Shown one piece after another: positions 18,259-26,087 of a stretch of DNA of 64,000 nt. Location: positions 30,282 to 94,281 of the IMG/VR virus record IMGVR_UViG_3300018424_003353. The stretch is one strand, 5' to 3'. Below the pieces are notes generated by a model. The model worked only from the letters and a program-made list of their open reading frames with translations, did no database searches and was not told the origin of the DNA. Made by a program: the position numbers and the translations under genes. The number at the start of each line of letters is the position of its first letter. The stretch's first letter is position 1. Source of the DNA: a virus.

Positions 18259-18846
18259 ATGAAAGCAATAATAACTGGAGCAAGTTCCGACATAGGAAAA
18301 CTTATAGTAGATCATTTTGATTTTGATTGGGTTCCTGTTGATAGAACACACGGTATTACTTTGCCAGATGATGCTGACATGATAAAAGAAGCAATAAGAC
18401 ATAGTGATTTATTTTTTAACATTGCACAGTTTGATACAATACAATCTGATTTGTTAGCAATGGTTTGGAATGTTTGGAATATGCAAGAAAACAAAACTCC
18501 TAAAAAAATTATTAGTTTTGGTAGTATAGTTACAGAAATGTCCATGCAAACTATTTTAGATCTTAATGACTTTGATTATTTTAATAGAGCTAGAGAAAAG
18601 AGTGGATATATTGCAGAAAAACTTTTGTTAAACAAAACACACGATGAGTACAAAAATCTTCATCTTACAGGATATAACAAAGGCTACGCTTTACCTCAAA
18701 GCATACTAATTAAACTTGGAAATGTTCTTTACAAAGAACTAAGAAGTCACGAACCATACACAACAGCTGAACAACTACTTAATGCTATTGATTATGTTGT
18801 TAACAATGAAACGTATATTAGTGATTTAGAGTTACGCTGGAATTAA
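18259..18846 (+). CDS. Short-chain dehydrogenase/reductase
   Basis: 195 residues. An N-terminal TGASSDIG motif fits the TGxxxGxG cofactor loop of SDR enzymes, a strand ending in ISFGS occupies the catalytic Ser position, and YIAEK supplies the YxxxK pair. It is shorter than most SDRs (about 250), so it is a minimal version. It begins 1 bp after the oxygenase gene and ends convergent with a 4-bp overlap on the next minus-strand gene. An NAD(P)-dependent step after hydroxylation by its neighbours would make sense but is inferred. Confidence 0.65.
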   Translation: MKAIITGASSDIGKLIVDHFDFDWVPVDRTHGITLPDDADMIKEAIRHSDLFFNIAQFDTIQSDLLAMVWNVWNMQENKTPKKIISFGSIVTEMSMQTILDLNDFDYFNRAREKSGYIAEKLLLNKTHDEYKNLHLTGYNKGYALPQSILIKLGNVLYKELRSHEPYTTAEQLLNAIDYVVNNETYISDLELRWN

Positions 18847-19337
18847 ACAAACTCAGTAACTTGTAAAACAAATCTTGGTGTAAATCCTATATTAGCAGCA
18901 CCGTGATTATCTTGTGCAACATCATATACAAAAACATCACCAGCACGATAGTTTGTTATTAGCTCGTCTTTGATAATAAACACATGGCCTGCTTCATAGT
19001 CCTGTAATGGCATCCAATAGCGTTTACAATTATTTTTTAGTGTTGGGGGATCTTCGTGCATAGGCATAATATCCCCAGGCATCATTTTTGTAATCCACCA
19101 ATGAATTTTTCCTGTACACCATGGAGGTGTTATTTGCATAGGAATATCTTGAGATTCAAATATGTGCCAGTAAGTTGCTGTTAAATCATATCCAGCATTT
19201 ACACCATGATTGTAAGTTTCGTATTCGTCTAAAGAATGTTTGGGTATGTTATTAGGTCTTGGTTGCCCTTTGTTAGACAACAAATAATCTATTAATCCGT
19301 TAGGAATAATGTCTATGTAATTTCCAACATAATGCAT
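18843..19337 (-). CDS. 2OG-Fe(II) oxygenase-like protein
   Basis: 164 residues. The sequence has MPMHEDPPT (the H-x-D metal pair), KRYWMPLQDYEAGHVFII, a YRAGDVFVYD turn, and NHGAANIGFTPRFVLQV with the distal His and a following Arg. This is the same order as the genes at 16508 and 17712. The N-terminal 60 residues carry a WHIFES segment of unknown role. It is coupled to the upstream oxygenase-like gene by TAATG at 19337. Substrate unknown. Confidence 0.55.
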   Translation of the reverse strand: MHYVGNYIDIIPNGLIDYLLSNKGQPRPNNIPKHSLDEYETYNHGVNAGYDLTATYWHIFESQDIPMQITPPWCTGKIHWWITKMMPGDIMPMHEDPPTLKNNCKRYWMPLQDYEAGHVFIIKDELITNYRAGDVFVYDVAQDNHGAANIGFTPRFVLQVTEFV

Positions 19338-20146
19338 TAGTAACTCTCTAGATGACTAATACCTAGTACTTTTCTAAACTCAGGAGTAAAAGTACAGTCA
19401 ACACGTAGTCCGTATTCAACTTCATTTGAATGTTCACCACCATGCCAGTCTTGATCGTTCCAAAACGCAGCATTAGAATTTATGTAGTGTTTGTTTTGTG
19501 TTTCTGGATCCCATATATAGAATCCACGTTTTGTACGATAGCGAATGTGTATAAACTCGTTAGTGTGATTGCTGTATCCTTGATCGTTACCGTTCTTGCC
19601 ATCTAAGTCTCTGTGTTCAAAAGCATGTCCATTATGGTCACAGTGAAAGAATATAACACGACCTATACGATCAATTATATTTTCAGTAACTAAGTTTTCA
19701 ACCCACTTAACAACACCTGGAAAGTATTGCTGTTCTTCTGTAGGTTTACGTTCTGCATTGCGTTCATCCCAGGAACCTTCTTCCCAAAGGAAGTAATAAA
19801 TGTAAGGGTCATTTGCACCCATTGCTCCTTTGAGATAGCGTGTAAATGTGTTACGTTGTTTGTAGTCTTTAAAATCTGTAGGAAATATTTCACTTCCTTG
19901 TACACGAATAGGATGATCTTCTGGAAGTGCTTGATACTCTGCAAATGCTTGATATATAGGTTTCCAGTTTAAAATGTAGCTCATGTCGTCAAATTTAAAA
20001 CCCGGCGACATCCATGTTCCTTCTTTTGCATACTCACGTGCAAGTGCAAACCCTTTACATATTTCAGGGTGCAGGTCTCTAAATCCTTTTATATCTAAGT
20101 AAGGATCTAAATCTATATAGGGTTTCCCACCAATTCCTCTTATCAT
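19337..20146 (-). CDS. 2OG-Fe(II) oxygenase-like protein
   Basis: 269 residues. An HxD pair is seen in FEHRDLDGK, then a strand RGFYIWDPE, and WHGGEHSNEVEYGLRVDCTF gives a possible distal His and an Arg near the end of the core. The N-terminal 130 residues are extra relative to its neighbours and lack a recognised domain. The start lies 21 bp from the divergent start at 20168, and a GATAAGTA octamer ends 5 bp before the ATG. It is less certain than the other three oxygenase-like genes. Confidence 0.5.
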   Translation of the reverse strand: MIRGIGGKPYIDLDPYLDIKGFRDLHPEICKGFALAREYAKEGTWMSPGFKFDDMSYILNWKPIYQAFAEYQALPEDHPIRVQGSEIFPTDFKDYKQRNTFTRYLKGAMGANDPYIYYFLWEEGSWDERNAERKPTEEQQYFPGVVKWVENLVTENIIDRIGRVIFFHCDHNGHAFEHRDLDGKNGNDQGYSNHTNEFIHIRYRTKRGFYIWDPETQNKHYINSNAAFWNDQDWHGGEHSNEVEYGLRVDCTFTPEFRKVLGISHLESY

Positions 20147-20151
20147 GTTAA

Positions 20152-20159
20152 TACTTATC
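20152..20159 (-). promoter_or_regulatory. Late-promoter-like octamer directly before a start codon
   Basis: On the minus strand GATAAGTA ends 5 bp before the ATG at 20146, the same spacing as at 16495. The 19 bp at 20151-20169 form an imperfect palindrome (ATACTTA...TAAGTAT) shared by the two divergent genes. No Shine-Dalgarno is seen for the minus-strand gene. Confidence 0.4.
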
Positions 20160-20167
20160 AGGTAAGT

Positions 20168-20878
20168 ATGTATATGAACAACGAGTTTGAATACTATTAT
20201 AACAATGTACCGGGCAAAGGCTTGTGCAGAAACAACTTAATCTACACAAGTCTTATGAATGATGAACAAACAGTGTTTTGTCAATGGTACCACAATGATA
20301 GCGAATACCATAAAGGTAAAAATGAAGTAGTTGATCCTGCAAAGATGGACGAGAAGTGGAGACGCGAAGTTAGCTTCTTAAAACGTATGCAAGAAAACTA
20401 TCCACAACACGTACCTGAAATACTTGATATAGATTATACTGAAAAGAAAATAATGCTTCGTGTTGAAGGTCCAGATTTTTGGGAACAGGCAGGCTGCTTA
20501 GAAGAAAACTACAACAGCGTTCTTCCAGACTGGAAAGAGCAGATGCTTGAAATAACACAGGCACACAAAGACTTAGGCATATACAAATACAGTATGCATC
20601 CTAGCAGTTACTTTGTAGTAGACGGCAAGCTCAAAAGTATTAACTATTTCTTTGCTTATGATGAGCGTGAACCAGGCATAACAGTGCGTAGTGTACTAAG
20701 CCATATAAGTGAAGATAGACGCAAAGAGCTATTGCCTAAGATGGAATCTATGGGCATAGAACTAGATAAAATTGCTGATTTGCATATGCTACAGCACCTT
20801 TGCTTTGCTAGTTTTAGTAATAATTACCCTGCAGACTTTATACAAAAATCCAAAGAAATATACCAAGATATGGTATAA
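20168..20878 (+). CDS. Kinase-like fold protein
   Basis: 236 residues. A strand-rich N-terminus with VFCQWYHNDSEYH and the helix WRREVSFLKRMQ resembles the N-lobe and alpha-C region of small kinases. A later ITQAHKDLGIYKYSMHPSSYFVVDGKLKSINYFF follows the catalytic-loop and metal-loop order, but the canonical Asp residues are replaced. It is related in layout to the gene at 17170. ATG 20168 and 20174 are both possible starts. It is the last plus-strand gene in the window and is followed by a hairpin at 20914-20950. Confidence 0.45.
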   Translation: MYMNNEFEYYYNNVPGKGLCRNNLIYTSLMNDEQTVFCQWYHNDSEYHKGKNEVVDPAKMDEKWRREVSFLKRMQENYPQHVPEILDIDYTEKKIMLRVEGPDFWEQAGCLEENYNSVLPDWKEQMLEITQAHKDLGIYKYSMHPSSYFVVDGKLKSINYFFAYDEREPGITVRSVLSHISEDRRKELLPKMESMGIELDKIADLHMLQHLCFASFSNNYPADFIQKSKEIYQDMV

Positions 20879-20913
20879 AAGAACCATTAAATCGTAAACC
20901 ACGCTTTAACCAC

Positions 20914-20950
20914 AAAAAAACCGCATTAAAACCTAAGTTAAATGCGGTTC
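20914..20950 (-). terminator. Rho-independent terminator
   Basis: A 9-bp perfect stem (AACCGCATT at 20919-20927 with AATGCGGTT at 20941-20949) and a 13-nt loop. The run of seven A on the plus strand at 20914-20920 gives a U-tract on the minus strand, so it ends the long minus-strand operon. It could also slow plus-strand transcription from the gene ending at 20878, although that side lacks a U-tract. Confidence 0.8.
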
Positions 20951-20966
20951 TTATAAAAACGTATTA

Positions 20967-21188
20967 TTATGCACTGAGCAGTGCTGTGATACCATTCCTA
21001 ACTTCTCTAAACTTTTTAGACGCTGTAACAATGTATATAGAGTCTGACTCTACATTTTTAACAAATAATGCATGTTCAGTGTCGTTAGAATATACATGAG
21101 TTAGTAGTGTTATGCCCTCTGGATTAGGGTTCATAATAGCAACGATTTCGTTGTTTTCGATGTTGTATACGCCTACATTTAAATTCAT
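20967..21188 (-). CDS. Hypothetical small protein
   Basis: 73 residues, strand-rich and soluble, not recognised. It is the last gene before the terminator at 20914-20950 and starts 1 bp after the stop of the 253-residue gene upstream, so the two are co-transcribed. No cysteine, signal or membrane segment is visible. Position after a late-promoter-led gene suggests a structural accessory, but there is no direct evidence. Confidence 0.55.
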   Translation of the reverse strand: MNLNVGVYNIENNEIVAIMNPNPEGITLLTHVYSNDTEHALFVKNVESDSIYIVTASKKFREVRNGITALLSA

Positions 21189-21189
21189 T

Positions 21190-21951
21190 TTATTTTACCT
21201 CAAAAACATCAGAGTTAAGATCGTCTGTGTATCTATTTACTAATTGTCTATCTGAATACAGTTGGGGATTTAAAATTATGTGATCACCAAATATATCTAC
21301 ACCATGTAAGCTATGGTTTGGCAACCAAAAACACATGTATTTTGCATAATCAGAAGCACCTGTGCCTAGCACATATCTGTTTGTATAAGATAATGGTGAC
21401 TGCCAATATACTTCCATGTTGTCATTTACATAAAATGATTGATAGTTAAACTTATGATCAGGCCATACTTTCATGCCCATTGGTTGATCTGCTAAAGTAT
21501 TTAAAAACTTTACAGTGTTTGCAGCATAGGTATTAAATAACGCATCATTATTTTTTGCTTGTGTGCAAATAGCACCCCATACGTTGTAACAACCTGCATA
21601 GGGTTTTGCCCATACATCATACATCCATAGTTTGCCGTCAATTTCAACTTCTTCGTGGGTTTCATTTGTTGCAACAGTAATACCGTTTGAACGCATAACA
21701 GTTCTAAATTGATTATGCATATCAATTGTAGTATTTAAACCTAAATCGTTTAGGGTGTAATAATGTGTAGGAGTATGGTACTCAACTATTGTACCTTCTT
21801 GATTATTTCTATAGTTTCGACGTTCAACATTCCAGTATGTTTCACCTGGAGGGCTGAATGCTACTAGAGTATCGCGATCTACGTTATAATGTGCCGCACG
21901 ATTCTTTTCTAGTTTATTTGTTATTAAATCATGTAGTTCTGTTGCTTGCAT
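21190..21951 (-). CDS. Unknown protein, late-type expression
   Basis: 253 residues, rich in Tyr, Trp and Asn, without a known motif. The composition, with many aromatic residues and short strands, resembles virion or cell-surface-binding proteins more than enzymes, but no family is recognised. It is preceded by GGATGGGAAA as a ribosome site and by a GATAAATA octamer 25 bp upstream, so it is probably late-expressed. Confidence 0.6.
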   Translation of the reverse strand: MQATELHDLITNKLEKNRAAHYNVDRDTLVAFSPPGETYWNVERRNYRNNQEGTIVEYHTPTHYYTLNDLGLNTTIDMHNQFRTVMRSNGITVATNETHEEVEIDGKLWMYDVWAKPYAGCYNVWGAICTQAKNNDALFNTYAANTVKFLNTLADQPMGMKVWPDHKFNYQSFYVNDNMEVYWQSPLSYTNRYVLGTGASDYAKYMCFWLPNHSLHGVDIFGDHIILNPQLYSDRQLVNRYTDDLNSDVFEVK

Positions 21952-21975
21952 GAATATTTCCCATCCTATATAGTA

Positions 21976-21983
21976 TATTTATC
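21976..21983 (-). promoter_or_regulatory. Candidate T4-like late promoter
   Basis: GATAAATA on the minus strand, followed by TACTATATAG, 25 bp upstream of the start at 21951. It matches 7 of 8 bases of the T4 late octamer. No -35 element is visible, as expected for gp55-type late promoters. Confidence 0.55.
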
Positions 21984-21988
21984 CAGAA

Positions 21989-22306
21989 CTATTTCTTTTT
22001 AAACTTACCCTTCATAAACTTACGGGTGTTCTTAATCATGTCTCGTTTTACTCGTTGAGTATGTACTCTAAAGTCTATTGAAGCTATTTGATCTTCGTAT
22101 TCTTCTAGCATTTCTGCTACAACTTGTTCAGCCGTAGCACCGTCCTCTAAGAGTTCCTTAGAGTCCATTTGTATTTCCCATACTTCTTGATCGGTAAACG
22201 TAACACGAATAGACTGGAGGTACTCAGCGGGAATAGCTTTTATGCTAATATCGCCAAATACCTCCGGCCAGCTTGCAATCACGTCGTTAGGTAGTTTTCT
22301 TGCCAA
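21989..22306 (-). CDS. Hypothetical basic protein
   Basis: About 105 residues if started at TTG 22306, which overlaps the upstream stop by 20 bp and has AGAAGAAGAG before it; an ATG at 22378 would overlap by 92 bp and is less likely. The C-terminal 25 residues are strongly basic (ending KGKFKKK), and the middle is acidic and helical. It follows the 209-residue gene as a likely translationally coupled partner. No function recognised. Confidence 0.55.
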   Translation of the reverse strand: MARKLPNDVIASWPEVFGDISIKAIPAEYLQSIRVTFTDQEVWEIQMDSKELLEDGATAEQVVAEMLEEYEDQIASIDFRVHTQRVKRDMIKNTRKFMKGKFKKK

Positions 22307-22916
22307 GGCTCTTCTTCTTTGTTGGAGAAAGTGTCTCGGCTTCTTCGCGTAATCTTTTAGCTTCTTTGAACAATGCATCCGCTTGCGAACGATATTGTGC
22401 AGCCAAATCTTCGTCTGTTAGAACACCGGGATCATCTGCTGACTGGGCAGGCTGAGGAGCCTCAGTTGGTTGTGGCATTTCTGACACACTGCCAAGTTCT
22501 TGTACCTCGGCGGTATTGCGTTGCGTAGGTGAAATAGTCAAATCATCAATTGAAACACCTCTCTGTTCGGCAACCATTTTGTTAAGGTCACTTAGTAAGA
22601 TAGATGATGATGCGTTTGGAATCATTTCAACTTGTGCGGTTGAAACTTTAGTTAAAATTCCTCTTCGATGGAAACTTACTAACATACTATCACTAGTTTC
22701 TGGAAGAGATGCTCTATCTAATGCTTCACCTAATTCGTATGCAGTTTGACCTGCATTAGACTCGACGACTTTCATAAGAGCATCGTGATCTGCATCAGTT
22801 AGTGACTCTGTAGGAATCACTAGAGCTGAAGTTGCATCACCCGGAATAGTCCGAAATGCAACTGCAACTTTTCTCTTATTAGTAGTCATTCTGCCTACGT
22901 GTTTTAAATCAGGCAT
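22287..22916 (-). CDS. Conserved phage protein of unknown function
   Basis: 209 residues. Residues 1-150 have a mixed alpha/beta pattern (GRMTTNKRKVAVAFRTIPGD, then a helical SDLNKMVAEQRG segment). A Pro/Gln-rich linker follows, and the C-terminus is a highly charged helix of coiled-coil type (residues about 170-200). I recall similar proteins in marine T4-like phages, without an assigned role. It lies between two small proteins in a late-type operon. Confidence 0.6.
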   Translation of the reverse strand: MPDLKHVGRMTTNKRKVAVAFRTIPGDATSALVIPTESLTDADHDALMKVVESNAGQTAYELGEALDRASLPETSDSMLVSFHRRGILTKVSTAQVEMIPNASSSILLSDLNKMVAEQRGVSIDDLTISPTQRNTAEVQELGSVSEMPQPTEAPQPAQSADDPGVLTDEDLAAQYRSQADALFKEAKRLREEAETLSPTKKKSLGKKTT

Positions 22917-22921
22917 AACTA

Positions 22922-23236
22922 TTATCCTTTTGGCTGAGCTTCCTGGGCAGCTTTAGCAGCTTCTGCTTGCTTTTGAACTTCTTCTAGGAACCCATTTAGT
23001 TTATCATAAAGCGTACCTACAGTAACCATTTCGCCTGGGCGGAATGCACCACGTGCTGATGCAACATCAATTAATGTACGCATAGCGGCAAGATCTTGAA
23101 TGTTTAGTTCTTTGCCTTGTGGCTCTTGTGCAGGTGCTTCACCTTTAGTAGCGTTCTGCAACTCTTCTGCTTTAGCGGCTGCTTGAGCTACTTGTGCATC
23201 ATGTGCTTCTGCTACGGTCTTTGTTTCTTCAGTCAT
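22922..23236 (-). CDS. Ala/Gln/Glu-rich small protein
   Basis: 104 residues. The first 45 residues and the last 20 are low-complexity and rich in Ala, Glu, Gln and Lys, flanking a short helical core (about residues 45-85). A ribosome site (AAGGAGAAAG) precedes the ATG, and a TATAAGTA octamer lies 30 bp upstream. This composition is common in phage scaffold or assembly proteins, but nothing specific identifies it. Confidence 0.6.
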   Translation of the reverse strand: MTEETKTVAEAHDAQVAQAAAKAEELQNATKGEAPAQEPQGKELNIQDLAAMRTLIDVASARGAFRPGEMVTVGTLYDKLNGFLEEVQKQAEAAKAAQEAQPKG

Positions 23237-23265
23237 ATCTTTCTCCTTTGATTGAATTGTACAAT

Positions 23266-23273
23266 TACTTATA
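23266..23273 (-). promoter_or_regulatory. Candidate T4-like late promoter
   Basis: TATAAGTA on the minus strand, 30 bp upstream of the ATG at 23236; one mismatch from the T4 late consensus TATAAATA. Confidence 0.45.
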
Positions 23274-23285
23274 ACTGTTATTATC

Positions 23286-23564
23286 TTAGTACTTTAAAAG
23301 TGGACAAGCTAATTGGAAATAACTTGCTTCTGATGGGTTTTCAAACCCTATTCTGAGTACTGTACGCTGTTGAGCTTCTATATCTACATGTTTGTTTAGA
23401 TAGTATCTACCAGATAAGTTATGTGTAATCCACGTATCAATTGCAGATTCCATATTGTATCTTAGTTTTTCTATATCAACAAAATGTAAATGTTCTGCAG
23501 GATAATGATATTTCCTGCAATTAAAATAGTCTAAAGGATTAGGCTTTCCTTTAATTATTGGCAT
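23286..23564 (-). CDS. Hypothetical small protein
   Basis: 92 residues, aromatic-rich, soluble. Its ATG shares an A with the stop of the VWA-domain gene (TAATG), so it is translationally coupled to it and may assist it. No motif is recognised. It contains two Cys, too far apart to suggest a zinc knuckle. Confidence 0.6.
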   Translation of the reverse strand: MPIIKGKPNPLDYFNCRKYHYPAEHLHFVDIEKLRYNMESAIDTWITHNLSGRYYLNKHVDIEAQQRTVLRIGFENPSEASYFQLACPLLKY

Positions 23565-24796
23565 TATGCAGCCTCTTCGTAGTGTGCTGTAACACCAAAC
23601 GGTGCTTGAATGTCCTTTCGACCATTACTGTGAATTACAAATACTGTATCACAGTAATCTTCTTCACCCCAGCTACCCCATGGGTAACCGTCTGTAAACA
23701 TAATAAACTTCTTAGGAACAATATCATTTTCTTTCATGTATTCCCAATTAGCCATAAACTCTGTGCCGCCACCGCCATAGATTTCATAGTCCATAATATC
23801 TTCGCCAGTATCTGAACCAAAATCTTGTTCGTTATAAACAGCAGTGTCAAAACACCACAACTTAATATTGTATTCTTTGTATTCTTCCATAATGCCTTTG
23901 ATCTCGCCTAGGAAGTCTTTTGCCTGTTCATCACCAATTGAACCGCTCATATCTAGTGCAATACAAATATCAATAGTTTGATCAAAGTTCATACCTGGAA
24001 GTACTGCACCGGTGTGCCAACCCTTACGTGAAGGACGACTAAATGTATAATCGTTACGAATAGTACTTTGAATCTGTTGACGTAGTAGTTCACGCCAATT
24101 CATCTTAGGCTCAGTAAGCTCTTTGATCATACGCTGAATTTCACCAGGTACATTACCAGCACCTGCACTCTGTGCGGCATTGATCATTGATTCTTTAATT
24201 TCGTCACGGATCTTACGAAGTTCTTCTTTAGTGTAAGAAGGACGGCTACCTTTGCCTTCGCCGTCTTGTTCTTCACCACTTTTACCTTCGCCTTTGTCCT
24301 TGTCGCCTTCGCCTTCCCAGTCAATGTGTTCGTCTAGTAGTTGGCCTAGTGCTTCGAGTTCTTCGTCATCATACTTTCCGTAGATGTCATCGTAAACAGC
24401 TTCTGAACTCCAACCTTCGTATTTGAAGTCTTGGAAAATTGGAAACTGATCTACTTTTTCACCAATGCGTTCACGCACCAAAGTATTGTTTACAATGTAA
24501 TCTGCGGCAATATTATAAATTTTAGGATCACGATCTTCACGGCGTGTTAAGTGATCATATACGCAGTGTAAAATTTCGTGTGCAATAACAAACTCAATTT
24601 GTCGAGTTGTTAGTTGTTCAAAAAACTGTCTGTTCCAATATAAGTTGCGACCATCTGTTGCCGCGGTAGGAAGCCAATCGTTATTCTCAATAATTCTGAG
24701 TCGAGTAGCCATGTTACCAAAAAACGGATGACGCATTAGCAAGCCAATACGTGCTACAATAATTTTATCTAGAATTTCATCACCAGTTTGTTGCAT
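23564..24796 (-). CDS. Metallopeptidase-like and VWA-domain protein (DUF2201 type)
   Basis: About 410 residues. The N-terminal domain has HEILHCVYDH, an HExxHxxxxH zinc-site pattern at about residues 73-82, followed by IAADYIVNN. A charged linker (Gly/Glu/Asp/Lys-rich) leads to a helical part. The C-terminal third is a von Willebrand A-like domain with the metal-binding DMSGS and later TDG residues. ATG 24796 is preferred over 24811: AAGGA lies 10 bp before it, and the promoter at 24823-24851 would leave almost no leader for 24811. It is paired with the MoxR ATPase upstream; such pairs act as chaperone/adaptor systems in bacteria. Confidence 0.8.
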   Translation of the reverse strand: MQQTGDEILDKIIVARIGLLMRHPFFGNMATRLRIIENNDWLPTAATDGRNLYWNRQFFEQLTTRQIEFVIAHEILHCVYDHLTRREDRDPKIYNIAADYIVNNTLVRERIGEKVDQFPIFQDFKYEGWSSEAVYDDIYGKYDDEELEALGQLLDEHIDWEGEGDKDKGEGKSGEEQDGEGKGSRPSYTKEELRKIRDEIKESMINAAQSAGAGNVPGEIQRMIKELTEPKMNWRELLRQQIQSTIRNDYTFSRPSRKGWHTGAVLPGMNFDQTIDICIALDMSGSIGDEQAKDFLGEIKGIMEEYKEYNIKLWCFDTAVYNEQDFGSDTGEDIMDYEIYGGGGTEFMANWEYMKENDIVPKKFIMFTDGYPWGSWGEEDYCDTVFVIHSNGRKDIQAPFGVTAHYEEAA

Positions 24797-24822
24797 AGCC
24801 TGTTCCTTCATTTTCTATATAT

Positions 24823-24851
24823 AGTATAACAGTATTTAATAGGATTGTCAA
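24823..24851 (-). promoter_or_regulatory. Early-type sigma70-like promoter
   Basis: On the minus strand TTGACA (24851-24846), a 17-bp spacer, then TATACT (24828-24823). It directs transcription of the VWA-domain gene and lies between that gene and the MoxR terminator. Confidence 0.75.
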
Positions 24852-24864
24852 GAGGAATATAAAA

Positions 24865-24892
24865 TTAGGGGATCCATTTCTGAATCCCCTAA
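24865..24892 (-). terminator. Intrinsic terminator after moxR-like gene
   Basis: A 9-bp perfect stem (TTAGGGGAT with ATCCCCTAA) and a 10-nt loop. On the minus strand it is followed by TTTTATATT. It lies 8 bp past the stop of the MoxR-like gene and just upstream of a new promoter, so the two genes of the pair have separate transcripts. Confidence 0.7.
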
Positions 24893-24900
24893 AGTGGGCT

Positions 24901-25989
24901 TTAGCCCTTCTGGGCAGCCGCGATATACTTGCCGTAGTTCTCGTGGAACTCATCAAAGTTATCAAGCTCATCCGGGTCAATTGGCAAACCGTATTGTGTA
25001 ATAGCAAGTTTGACACCCATTACAATAAGCTCAGTCTCAAAGTTATCCATCGCAAAACGCAGATAGTTATCAACCATTTCGTTGAACTTGTCTGAGTTTT
25101 TATCAGATGCTTCTTTGAGTTCGTAGCAGAGTGAGACCGTTAAGGAATACATGGCACTGATTTCTTTGGTCTTAAGCTCTTTAACTTTACCAACAAGAAT
25201 ATCAGTTGGGTTAGGCATGCTTGCGGCAAACTTGCGGTGTGCCATAAACTTTACTGCCAAACCTTCACCTACTGCTCCAGAAACTAGATCGGTAGTTGTG
25301 TTTTCGTCATCGTCGTCTTCAAGCAACTCAGAAACAAAAGACCAACTACGTGGTGTTGCGAAAGAACGTGAAGGACTCTTAGGATCAAAGTCATACAAGT
25401 CTTTCTTAGAAAAAGTCAAGTAACCTACAACGTCTTTGTGGATTTTGTTTTCAGCGGCCCACTGGAACCAGTCTTCAAAATCAACTGCCATTTCCAAGTG
25501 AACAAAACGGTTAGCTAACGGAGCAGGCATACGATAAGTAACACCTTTGTCTGCTTCGCGGTTACCTGCCGCAATAATAAGAACGTTGTCTGGAAGGACA
25601 TACTGTCCAACTCGACGGTTAAGAATAAGTTGATATGCTGCCGCTTGTACTGCTGGAGCCGCAGAGTTCATTTCGTCTAGGAAAAGAACAATGTGGTCGT
25701 ATTTTGCAGCCATTTCTGCATCAGGCAATTCCATTGGAGGAGCCCATTTCATGCAGTTGTCATTTGCCGCATAGTACGGGATACCTTTAATGTCTGTAGG
25801 TTCCCAAAGTGAAAGTCGAATGTCAATTAGATGACTATTGTTAAAGCCTTCGGTAATCTGCTTTACAATGTCTGATTTACCAATACCTGGAGGACCCCAT
25901 AAAAAGATTGGACGCTTTTTACTAAAAGCTCGTTGAATGCTTTTCTTAGCATTGTTTGGAGTCACGGTACGAACTGCGATATTTTCCAT
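24901..25989 (-). CDS. MoxR-family AAA+ ATPase
   Basis: About 362 residues from ATG 25989, chosen because GAGGG lies about 8 bp upstream; ATG 26010 has no ribosome site. The Walker A motif GPPGIGKS is at residues 32-39 and Walker B VLFLDEMN follows; a sensor-1 AAGN and an arginine-finger-region segment PAPLANRF are visible. MoxR ATPases work with VWA-domain partners to remodel or activate client proteins. The partner here is the next gene downstream. The length is typical of the family. Confidence 0.88.
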   Translation of the reverse strand: MENIAVRTVTPNNAKKSIQRAFSKKRPIFLWGPPGIGKSDIVKQITEGFNNSHLIDIRLSLWEPTDIKGIPYYAANDNCMKWAPPMELPDAEMAAKYDHIVLFLDEMNSAAPAVQAAAYQLILNRRVGQYVLPDNVLIIAAGNREADKGVTYRMPAPLANRFVHLEMAVDFEDWFQWAAENKIHKDVVGYLTFSKKDLYDFDPKSPSRSFATPRSWSFVSELLEDDDDENTTTDLVSGAVGEGLAVKFMAHRKFAASMPNPTDILVGKVKELKTKEISAMYSLTVSLCYELKEASDKNSDKFNEMVDNYLRFAMDNFETELIVMGVKLAITQYGLPIDPDELDNFDEFHENYGKYIAAAQKG

Positions 25990-26040
25990 TTGTATTCCCT
26001 CTTGTGTCATTCAGTGCCAGTTATTTCTAACTATGTATAT

Positions 26041-26069
26041 ATAATAGCATCGCCCTAGGCAAAGGTCAA
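26041..26069 (-). promoter_or_regulatory. Early-type sigma70-like promoter
   Basis: Minus strand TTGACC (26069-26064), exactly 17 bp, then TATTAT (26046-26041). It drives the MoxR-like gene; the predicted leader is about 45 nt. Confidence 0.75.
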
Positions 26070-26087
26070 CCACTTTTTTGCTGAAAA

